DNA of 64,000 nucleotides from Chryseobacterium oranimense (GTDB taxonomy: Bacteria; Bacteroidota; Bacteroidia; Flavobacteriales; Weeksellaceae): assembly GCF_025244725.1 (NCBI RefSeq), contig NZ_CP104203.1:2604001-2668000 (forward strand), read 5' to 3'. Shown one piece after another: positions 15,474-23,367 of this stretch; the first letter of the stretch is position 1, and the number at the start of each line of letters is the position of its first letter. The notes under the pieces were generated by a model. It ran no database searches and was not told the DNA's origin. It saw only the letters and a program-made list of their open reading frames with translations. Position numbers and translations under genes: made by a program.

Positions 15474-17387
15474 ATGGAGAATTTAGTGTATGCAATAGTA
15501 CTTTTACCACTTTTAGGGTTTCTTATTAACGGTTTATTCGGGAAAAATCTTCCAAAAATATTGGTAGGCTCTCTGGCTACAGCTATGGTTTTCGGATCTT
15601 TCTGTATTGCGGTAAGTATTTTCATGAATATGAATTCCGAAAGCCAGCCGGTTATCGTAAAAGCATTTGAGTGGTTTACAGTAAACGGGGTTCAGATTAA
15701 TGTAGGATTCCAGATCGACCAGCTTTCATTGATGATGGTAATGATCATTACAGGGATCGGATCTTTGATCCATCTGTACTCTATCGGATATATGAGCCAC
15801 GACAAAGGTTTCTATAAGTTCTTTACTTATCTGAATCTTTTCATCTTCTCCATGTTACTTTTGGTAATGGGAAGCAATTATCTTATCCTATTCATCGGAT
15901 GGGAAGGTGTAGGTCTTTGTTCTTACCTTTTGATCGGATTCTGGTACACCAATGAGGAATACGGTAAAGCGGCAAGAAAAGCTTTCATCATGAACAGAAT
16001 CGGTGACCTTGCGTTATTGATCGGGATCTTTATGATCGCTTCTCAGACCAATGCTGTAGATTACCTTACCGTAGCACAGAACGCTTCAAAATTTGAATTG
16101 GACGGAACAGTAATTATCTTTATTACAGCGAGTTTATTCATCGGGGCAACCGGTAAATCGGCTCAGGTTCCTTTATATACATGGTTACCGGACGCGATGG
16201 CCGGACCAACTCCCGTTTCTGCGTTAATCCACGCGGCAACGATGGTAACTGCGGGTATCTACCTGGTAGTAAGATCAAACTTCTTATTCACTTTGGCACC
16301 TACCGTTCAGGGAGGAATTTTATTCATCGGATTCTTAACCGCTGCCTTGGCAGGATTCTATGCACTTCGTCAGAACGACATCAAAAAAGTATTGGCCTAC
16401 TCTACCGTTTCACAGCTTGGATTCATGTTCATTGCTTTAGGATTGGGAGCTTATACAACAGCAATGTTCCACGTAATGACACATGCTTTCTTCAAAGCAT
16501 TATTGTTCTTGGGAGCAGGTTCTGTGATCCACGCCATGAGCAACGAACAGGATATGCGTTTCATGGGAGGTCTTAAAAAGTACATTCCAATTACGCACGC
16601 TACTTTCCTGATCGGGACATTGGCGATCTCAGGTTTTCCCTTATTGTCAGGGATGATCTCAAAAGACGAAATTTTAGTAGCAGCTTTCGCTAAAAACCCT
16701 GTTTACTGGGTAATCTTATTTATTTTAGCGGCAATCACTGCAACCTATATGTTCAGACTGTATTACCTGACTTTCCAAGGAGAGTTCAGAGGTACGGAAG
16801 AACAAAAACACCACTTACACGAAAGTCCGTCTAATATGACACTTCCGTTAATCGTATTGGCTATCCTTTCCGTACTTGGAGGTTTCATTAACCTTCCTCA
16901 CTTCATCGGACACGGTCATTATGCAAAATTAATGGAATGGCTTAAGCCGGTTCTTACCGAGCAAAGCTTCAACCAGATGGAAGCCACCCTTTCAGGTGTT
17001 CCGTTTGGTACTGAAATGATACTGCTGGGAGCTACAGTTATTATGTTCTTCACCGTTTGGTTGGTTGTAAAAAATACTTACGTGAAGAAGAAAAAAATGG
17101 CACTTGCAGAAGAAAGCTATACCGGATGGGAAAAGCTTTCTGCTAAAAAACTATATGTAGACGAACTTTACAATGCATTGATTGTAAAAACTGTTGAAGG
17201 ATTAGGACGCGGAGGAAAGATGTTTGATAAAGGAATCCTTGACCGTTTTGTAGACTTCGTGGGCGAAGGTGCTGAAGACAGCGGAAAAGCCATGAAGCGT
17301 ATCCAGAACGGAAATGTGGAGACCTATATTCTTATCATGTCTTTAGCGGTGGGAATTATACTGATTGTTAACTTTATATTACAATAA
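15474..17387 (+). CDS. nuoL: NADH-quinone oxidoreductase subunit L
   Basis: 637-residue antiporter-like proton-pumping subunit. The N-terminal proton_antipo_N region, the central GATGKSAQVPLYTWLPDAM / PTPVSALIHAATMVTAGIYL block with the conserved Lys and His, and the long C-terminal lateral-helix region are all present. Stop and nuoM start share a base (TAATG). Confidence 0.97.
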   Translation: MENLVYAIVLLPLLGFLINGLFGKNLPKILVGSLATAMVFGSFCIAVSIFMNMNSESQPVIVKAFEWFTVNGVQINVGFQIDQLSLMMVMIITGIGSLIHLYSIGYMSHDKGFYKFFTYLNLFIFSMLLLVMGSNYLILFIGWEGVGLCSYLLIGFWYTNEEYGKAARKAFIMNRIGDLALLIGIFMIASQTNAVDYLTVAQNASKFELDGTVIIFITASLFIGATGKSAQVPLYTWLPDAMAGPTPVSALIHAATMVTAGIYLVVRSNFLFTLAPTVQGGILFIGFLTAALAGFYALRQNDIKKVLAYSTVSQLGFMFIALGLGAYTTAMFHVMTHAFFKALLFLGAGSVIHAMSNEQDMRFMGGLKKYIPITHATFLIGTLAISGFPLLSGMISKDEILVAAFAKNPVYWVILFILAAITATYMFRLYYLTFQGEFRGTEEQKHHLHESPSNMTLPLIVLAILSVLGGFINLPHFIGHGHYAKLMEWLKPVLTEQSFNQMEATLSGVPFGTEMILLGATVIMFFTVWLVVKNTYVKKKKMALAEESYTGWEKLSAKKLYVDELYNALIVKTVEGLGRGGKMFDKGILDRFVDFVGEGAEDSGKAMKRIQNGNVETYILIMSLAVGIILIVNFILQ

Positions 17388-18880
17388 TGTCTGGTTTATT
17401 ATTAACATTATTACTATTACCTCTAGTAGGTTCGGGATTAGTTTTTGCATGGAAAGATAAATCCAGCAAATATCTGGCGCTGGGAATTGCGTTGGTCCAA
17501 ATGCTTATTACTTTCTACATCGCAGCGGATTTCAATTTCAATCCGACGGTAGACAGCGTATTACAGCACGAGATCAATTACCCTTGGTCACAATTCATTA
17601 AAAGCTCACTTCATTTCGGGATTGACGGGATGAGCTTACTGCTTTTACTGTTGACCAATATTCTTACGCCGATCATTATTTTATCATCTTTTAATGAAAA
17701 TGTGAGCTACAGAAACACATTCTACGGCCTGATCCTGCTGATGCAGTTCGGTCTTGTAGGAGTTTTCACTTCGCTGGACGGATTGCTGTTCTACATTTTC
17801 TGGGAAGTAACTTTGATCCCGATCTGGTTCATTGCCGGACTTTGGGGCCAGGAAAACAAAAGATTTGAGTTCACTACAAAATTCTTCGTATATACATTCG
17901 TTGGATCATTATTTATGTTAGCCGGATTGATCTATGTGTACAACCACTCTGCATCATTCGCTTTAACAGATCTTTACAATGCTGATCTTAACGAAGTACA
18001 GCAGACTGTGGTATTCTGGTTTATTTTCTTTGCATTTGCAGTGAAATTACCGGTATTCCCTTTCCACACATGGCAGCCGGACACATATACTTACTCTCCC
18101 ACTCAGGGATCCATGCTTTTATCAGGGATCATGCTGAAAATGGCAGTATATGGGGTGATGCGTTATTTACTTCCGATTACTCCGCTTCCTATTGCAGGAA
18201 TTTCTGGACAGATCGTTATTATCCTTGCCATCATAGGAATTGTTCACGGTGCGTTGATCGCAATCATCCAGACAGATATGAAAAGAATCATTGCTTATTC
18301 ATCTTTCTCTCACGTAGGACTGATGGTTGCGGGGATCTTCTCTTCTGCAGTGATTTCTTTAAGAGGCACATTTAACATTGAAGGTGCTGAGGGAGCTTTA
18401 GTTCAGACTTTTGCCCACGGTATCAACGTAGTTGGATTATTCTACTGCTGTGATATTTTATACAAAAGATTTAAATCAAGAGATATCAGACAGATGGGAG
18501 GTTTAGCAAAAGTGGCCCCTAAATTTGCTGTATTATTCCTGATCATTATCTTAGGTTCAATGGGAGTTCCGTTAACCAATGGGTTCATCGGGGAATTTAT
18601 CCTGTTGAAATCTGTATATGATTTTAATGGTCTGGCAGCAGTAATTGCTGGTCTTACGGTAATTCTCGCTGCTGTATATTTATTGAGATTCTACGGAAAA
18701 GCAATGTTCGGAGAAGGAGATGAAGCTGTTTTAAGCACGGCAAAAGACCTTTCCGGTGTAGAATTCTCCGTATTGGCAAGTTTAGCGGTTTTTGTGATTG
18801 TATTTGGTATTTTCCCACAACCGATAATCGATATGGTGAATAGTTCGTTGACGTTTATCTACACGGCAATGGCCAATTAA
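17387..18880 (+). CDS. nuoM: NADH-quinone oxidoreductase subunit M
   Basis: 497-residue antiporter-like subunit. Conserved FYIFWEVTLIPIWFIAGLWG (with the key Glu), AFAVKLPVFPFHTWQPDTY and the MKRIIAYSSFSHVGLMVAGIF segment mark it as NuoM. It is translationally coupled to nuoL. A 137-bp gap with heptad runs follows. Confidence 0.97.
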   Translation: MSGLLLTLLLLPLVGSGLVFAWKDKSSKYLALGIALVQMLITFYIAADFNFNPTVDSVLQHEINYPWSQFIKSSLHFGIDGMSLLLLLLTNILTPIIILSSFNENVSYRNTFYGLILLMQFGLVGVFTSLDGLLFYIFWEVTLIPIWFIAGLWGQENKRFEFTTKFFVYTFVGSLFMLAGLIYVYNHSASFALTDLYNADLNEVQQTVVFWFIFFAFAVKLPVFPFHTWQPDTYTYSPTQGSMLLSGIMLKMAVYGVMRYLLPITPLPIAGISGQIVIILAIIGIVHGALIAIIQTDMKRIIAYSSFSHVGLMVAGIFSSAVISLRGTFNIEGAEGALVQTFAHGINVVGLFYCCDILYKRFKSRDIRQMGGLAKVAPKFAVLFLIIILGSMGVPLTNGFIGEFILLKSVYDFNGLAAVIAGLTVILAAVYLLRFYGKAMFGEGDEAVLSTAKDLSGVEFSVLASLAVFVIVFGIFPQPIIDMVNSSLTFIYTAMAN

Positions 18881-18883
18881 AAA

Positions 18884-19015
18884 ATTAAAAGATTTAAAAA
18901 TTAAAAAATTAGGAGATTAAAAAAGGTTAAAAGACAAGAGAAATAGAGCTTGGAAGTAAAATTTTTACATCAGACTTTAAACCTTAAACTTTAAACTCAA
19001 AATCTCAAATATAAA
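18884..19015. repeat. Heptad-tract element 9 (nuoM-nuoN gap)
   Basis: Right run of six heptads at 18974-19015 (ACTTTAA, ACCTTAA, ACTCAAA and variants). The left part (about 18884-18935) is an A/T-rich run of ATTAAAA/GATTTAA-like words in the inverse sense. Ends 2 nt before the nuoN ATG. Confidence 0.75.
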
Positions 19016-19017
19016 TT

Positions 19018-20397
19018 ATGAGTGTTTTAATTATTGTTTTCCTAACGGCAGTTGTTGCGTTATTTTCAGGAGTTTTTGAACATGGAAAATTCGCAAGATA
19101 CATTGGGATTTTGGGATTAATCATCGCGTTATGGGTAAGTTTCATACCGGAATGTGCGTTCTTCGAACAGTACAGACACATGTATGACTATACTGCCAAT
19201 ACTGCGTTATTCACTAAAATATCAATTGTAACGACATTATTGTTATTTTTTCTGGGAGGTTTTGCATTCAGCAATCACAGAAGCCACCAGTCGGAACTAT
19301 ATGCGCTGATGCTTTTTGCACTATGCGGAGGAATTATTCTCTTCGGATTCCAGAATCTGGTAACCCTTTTCTTAGGGGTAGAAATCCTTTCCATTCCTTT
19401 GTATGTAATGGCCGGTGCCAACAAAACTGATTTAAGATCAAACGAAGCTTCAATCAAATATTTCTTAATGGGTGCTTTTGCGACAGGTTTCTTGCTTTTC
19501 GGAATTGCATTTATTTACGGAAGTGCGGGAAGCTTTGACCTTTATAAAATCCATGATTTTGGTTTAGCCCATTCTACAGATGTAATGTTTATCCTAGGGG
19601 TCCTGTTGATCCTTTGTGCACTGGCATTCAAAGTAGCTTTAGCGCCTTTCCATATGTGGAGCCCTGATGTATATGCGGGAGCACCTTCATTAATCACAGC
19701 ATTTATGGCGAGCGTGGTAAAAATCTCAGGATTCTTTGCTTTATTCAGGCTGATGACGATAGGCTTTACCGGAGTTACCCACGAATGGATCAATGTTTTG
19801 GGAGTATTCCTGATCATTACCTTACTTTTGGCCAACGTTATGGGGCTTGCCCAAACCAACGCAAAAAGAATGCTGGCTTACTCTTCAGTATCCCACGCAG
19901 GGTACATCGGATTGGTTTTCTTCGGAATGACAAGCCTTTCTACTTATAACCTGGCATTTTATTTATTTGCTTACTCGTTATCTACAGTAGGAGTTTTCAT
20001 GTGCCTGATCTGGGTAGAAAAGCTGAAGAGAGAAACTTCCTTCGGAGCTTTCAAAGGATTAGCTAAAACGGAACCTTTATTAGCTACAGTAGCTGCAATC
20101 TCTATGCTTTCAATGGCGGGAGTTCCATTAACTGCCGGTTTCATGGGTAAATTTGCTTTATTTTCCCAGGCCATGAACGGTGCGGCTTTCTTGGTACTAA
20201 TCGCAGTACTGGGTTCTGCCCTTTCCATTGCCTATTATTTAAGATTGATTATTGCGATGTTCTTCTTTAAAGAATCTACATTCAAATCTTCGGAAAAAGT
20301 AACCCTTACTTACAATATCGTAGCGGTATTTGTTATAGCATCTATTATTATTCTGGGAATTTTCCCGGATCTGTTTGCAAGACAGTTTGGATTATAG
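19018..20397 (+). CDS. nuoN: NADH-quinone oxidoreductase subunit N
   Basis: 459-residue antiporter-like subunit, last gene of the operon. The ALAFKVALAPFHMWSPDVYAGAP block and AKRMLAYSSVSHAGYIGL segment are diagnostic; 13-14 membrane helices are expected. A strong terminator follows 21 bp after the stop. Confidence 0.97.
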   Translation: MSVLIIVFLTAVVALFSGVFEHGKFARYIGILGLIIALWVSFIPECAFFEQYRHMYDYTANTALFTKISIVTTLLLFFLGGFAFSNHRSHQSELYALMLFALCGGIILFGFQNLVTLFLGVEILSIPLYVMAGANKTDLRSNEASIKYFLMGAFATGFLLFGIAFIYGSAGSFDLYKIHDFGLAHSTDVMFILGVLLILCALAFKVALAPFHMWSPDVYAGAPSLITAFMASVVKISGFFALFRLMTIGFTGVTHEWINVLGVFLIITLLLANVMGLAQTNAKRMLAYSSVSHAGYIGLVFFGMTSLSTYNLAFYLFAYSLSTVGVFMCLIWVEKLKRETSFGAFKGLAKTEPLLATVAAISMLSMAGVPLTAGFMGKFALFSQAMNGAAFLVLIAVLGSALSIAYYLRLIIAMFFFKESTFKSSEKVTLTYNIVAVFVIASIIILGIFPDLFARQFGL

Positions 20398-20418
20398 AAA
20401 TCTCACTATAGAATATAT

Positions 20419-20448
20419 AAAGCACAACTTTTAGGTTGTGCTTTTTTT
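20419..20448 (+). terminator. Terminator of the nuo operon
   Basis: A perfect 10-bp stem (20419-20428 with 20435-20444; AAAGCACAAC and its complement), loop TTTTAG, then a T run. Confidence 0.9.
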
Positions 20449-20700
20449 GTAATAATCTGATACTAGAGAACTTCATTTGTCCAAAACAGCTTTAATAATT
20501 TTATTTACAGCAAGGTTTTCACTATTTCTCACTAAGCGAAAGGATAAAATGTCAGCTTTATCAAATTTATTCTTTATTATTTCTCATCATCTTTTATAAA
20601 TATTTTTATATGTCAAGTTCTGTCGCCATGGTTCGTTTCCTTTGTAATAGAAATAATAAGAACACAAAACAGTTTAGAGACAAAATAAAAAACACAAAAA
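20449..20700. other. AT-rich gap between nuo terminator and metzincin gene
   Basis: No gene or repeat is seen. The only candidate signal is TTCCTTTG at 20637-20644 (7 of 8 matches to TAnnTTTG), about 57 bp before the metzincin start. Base composition shifts towards A/T here, marking the left edge of the accessory stretch. Confidence 0.4.
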
Positions 20701-22233
20701 ATGGACAACATTTACAACGGATTTACCTTTGTGAAAGCTTTATCACTTAATAATCCAACAGGAACAATCAAAAATCAGGATAAAGAAGACAATAAAGTGG
20801 AAGAAAAACCTTTTTCCCATGCAGTAGTGGAATTTAGAACAGTGCATAAAACCTATAACGGAAGTTTTGGTTTCGATTGGTATCGGAAAAAAGATAATGG
20901 ACAATCCTATGGCATAACATATAAATATTTTATTAAAAGCGGATATAAAGATGGAAGAACAAACTTGAAGACCGATGAAGCCATCAATCGTTTTTTAGAT
21001 ATGTATGAAGAAATACCCATTAATTTGCCCTCCAGAAAAAGCCAAAAAGAAAGAGAATTAAAAAACTACCAGGTTCCATACCTATCAATGTTTTCTAAAG
21101 AAACGGTGGAAGCAATGAAGCTTCCAAAAGATATTATACAGCCTCAATTTAGTACTACGCTATGTGCCATAGTAGAGATTGTAAGAAATTCAGTTTTAGA
21201 GTTTGAGTATGATACTACACTTTTTGAGGTCACTCCAAAAATGCTTGCTGATAAATCAGCAGAAAAGGAAATACGCCAGTCTAAAACAGCAGAAATTACC
21301 ATTACTTGCAAAAAAGATTTGGATAGTAATAAAGAAATTAAAATCTATGCCTATCCACAGGACAAAAAATACAAAAGATCTCTTGCGGGAAAAATAACAG
21401 TACTGCAGAACGATGAAAAAGTAAGGAAAAATGTAAATTTTGCTCTGGTAAATGTAAAAACAAAAATAAAAGAAGAATTGCCTTTCAATACAGGTAAAAT
21501 AGAACCAGAAGAAATCAACACTTTAAGAAAAGCAATGTACCAATGTTTGATTGTCCCTAATATTTCTGAAGCTTCAGTTCTAGATTTAGCCAATAATGAA
21601 TATTTCAAAATCAAAAAAGATATTTCCGGAAATTATACATACGGAAAATATATTTATCACAAAACTGTAACTACCGTTAAATGGACAGACAGCGGGATAT
21701 TCCACACTTTAGATTATAACGACTGTCAGGATTATGTAAAAAAACTTTACATTTCAGAAAATCAGGATTATTTAAAGAACACATTCTACAAAAACACCAA
21801 AGAACAGGTTGATGAGAAGTATCTTAATGAGAATACTTTTACGGTCTTTGCATTCCAGGAAGATTCATTTAAAACCTATCGCTCTTCTTCATTTTTTGAT
21901 AATCACGCCATAGAAGGAGAAGTAAAAGGTATAGGAGAAAATACAGCAATGCTCTTCAATAGTTTACACAGTACTAAAAGACAGGATGAAACCTCTCTAG
22001 CTCATGAAGTTTTACATGGATTAGGAGTTTACCATACTCATAAAGATGAAGACCCAATTCCTAACCCCAAAATCTTATGTACTTTTGAAGAAAAGTCTAC
22101 GGACAATTACATGTCTTACAGGGCAGTAGACCCGAGTGGAACTATACAAGGGGAAGAAAGGGAAACACTCTGGAGATGGCAATGGAAAATAGCAAATATG
22201 AATATTCCAGGGATAGAGAATGATCCAAAATAA
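20701..22233 (+). CDS. Metzincin-type zinc metalloprotease, unknown family
   Basis: 510 residues without signal peptide or membrane segment. The metzincin zinc site is complete: H435-E-V-L-H439-G-L-G-V-Y-H445, with a Met-turn at YM471SY, so the last 100 or so residues form a catalytic domain with protease potential. The first 430 residues are polar and contain beta-rich stretches (a FEYDTTLFEVT segment and a KEIKIYAYP strand); I do not recognise a named family. The build, a long N-terminal cargo-like region plus a C-terminal hydrolase without a Sec signal, is what type VI or contact-delivered effectors look like, and an exported protein gene follows. That reading is inference. An intracellular protease is the alternative. 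Confidence 0.7.
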   Translation: MDNIYNGFTFVKALSLNNPTGTIKNQDKEDNKVEEKPFSHAVVEFRTVHKTYNGSFGFDWYRKKDNGQSYGITYKYFIKSGYKDGRTNLKTDEAINRFLDMYEEIPINLPSRKSQKERELKNYQVPYLSMFSKETVEAMKLPKDIIQPQFSTTLCAIVEIVRNSVLEFEYDTTLFEVTPKMLADKSAEKEIRQSKTAEITITCKKDLDSNKEIKIYAYPQDKKYKRSLAGKITVLQNDEKVRKNVNFALVNVKTKIKEELPFNTGKIEPEEINTLRKAMYQCLIVPNISEASVLDLANNEYFKIKKDISGNYTYGKYIYHKTVTTVKWTDSGIFHTLDYNDCQDYVKKLYISENQDYLKNTFYKNTKEQVDEKYLNENTFTVFAFQEDSFKTYRSSSFFDNHAIEGEVKGIGENTAMLFNSLHSTKRQDETSLAHEVLHGLGVYHTHKDEDPIPNPKILCTFEEKSTDNYMSYRAVDPSGTIQGEERETLWRWQWKIANMNIPGIENDPK

Positions 22234-22336
22234 TAGCATTTTTTGAGAGAAACCAAAAAAAATGAGATTAGCAAAAAATAATAGTCACAAAAAACTTCCT
22301 GTACCAAAGTTTTCTGTAATTTTATAAAAATTGCAG

Positions 22337-23080
22337 ATGAAATATATTTTAGTATTAACATTTTTATTTTCACTCGTTTTAAATGCACAACAATTCGTTG
22401 CGAATGATGCCTTTTATACAGATAGAATAATTGGGCTTGATTCCGTTAATGTTTATCAATACAAATTGATTAAATATGATTCTAAAAATCAACAAAAAAC
22501 AAATTATCTGTATTATTTAAATTTCAATGATGATAATAAATTTGAGTCATCTAAGATTGGCTCAGATTCTGGTTTAGATGCAGATAAATCTATATCTGGG
22601 AACTATCAATTAATTGATAATTCACATATTTTACTGAAGCCAGAATTATATCATAATACTAAGAAGCCATCTCCAGATTCAATGCCTTCAAAATCCTATT
22701 TATTCTTTATATTAAAAGAAAGTGAATATAATATCAAACTTATCCAGAGTAACGGAAATATTAAAGATGATCAAAAAAATGCAATATTATCAAAAAAATT
22801 AGATGAAAAGGTTAAGGCCTATAATAATCATGAAAAAGCTTTTTATGAATTAATAAAATATACACCACAATCAAAGGCCAATATTTCCAGAATAAATGAA
22901 TATGTGAAAAATGTTTTGAAAAAAAATCCGAATGATTATCATATTCTTTTTACAGCCTGGTATCCGGATGACTATCTAGTAAACATGGTTTACAACAAAA
23001 AAACAAAAAAAACAATATTCATTATAAATTATATTGCAAAATATGTAGAAAATGGAATGGGACAAATTCCTATTAAGTAA
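22337..23080 (+). CDS. Exported protein of unknown function, partner candidate
   Basis: Starts at the ATG at 22337 (an earlier TTG at 22331 would only add two residues before the signal). The signal peptide MKYILVLTFLFSLVLNAQ is clear, so the 247-residue product is periplasmic or surface located. The mature part is polar, rich in Lys, Asn, Asp and Tyr, with no motif I recognise. The DNA is noticeably richer in A/T than the flanking housekeeping genes. It lies about 100 bp after the metzincin gene in the same direction, which fits an effector-immunity pair but does not prove it. Confidence 0.6.
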   Translation: MKYILVLTFLFSLVLNAQQFVANDAFYTDRIIGLDSVNVYQYKLIKYDSKNQQKTNYLYYLNFNDDNKFESSKIGSDSGLDADKSISGNYQLIDNSHILLKPELYHNTKKPSPDSMPSKSYLFFILKESEYNIKLIQSNGNIKDDQKNAILSKKLDEKVKAYNNHEKAFYELIKYTPQSKANISRINEYVKNVLKKNPNDYHILFTAWYPDDYLVNMVYNKKTKKTIFIINYIAKYVENGMGQIPIK

Positions 23081-23367
23081 AATTTCATTATACACAGGAA
23101 GATTTCACATATCCTCAGGCCATTATAAAAACAATAAATTATATCAAAAATCCCCAACATGGGGTTTATTACCATAAATTCATCACAATGAAAAAGTCAA
23201 AACTGCGGAATTATTGAAAAAGAAAAGAAAGCAGTAATCAATGCTCTATCTATATTCATATTTTATTCAGGAAAAATAAAAAAATGGCTTACAAAGGTGG
23301 GTTTCATCGATTTGCAATGCATTTGGAAATGGATGTTTTTTCATAACTTTACTTTAAATTTCAGCTC
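23081..23367 (+). other. Possible decayed coding remnant before the GAF gene
   Basis: No intact gene. One frame right after the exported-protein gene reads about 45 codons of normal-looking protein (…DFTYPQAIIKTINYIKNP…) without a start before a stop near 23218; a different frame stays open from about 23220 to beyond 23350. This looks like broken remains of a gene, but random AT-rich DNA cannot be excluded. Confidence 0.3.
23344..23351 (+). promoter_or_regulatory. Possible -7 box for the GAF gene
   Basis: TAACTTTA matches TAnnTTTG at 7 of 8 positions and lies 17 bp before the TTG at 23368, which supports that unusual start. Confidence 0.35.
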
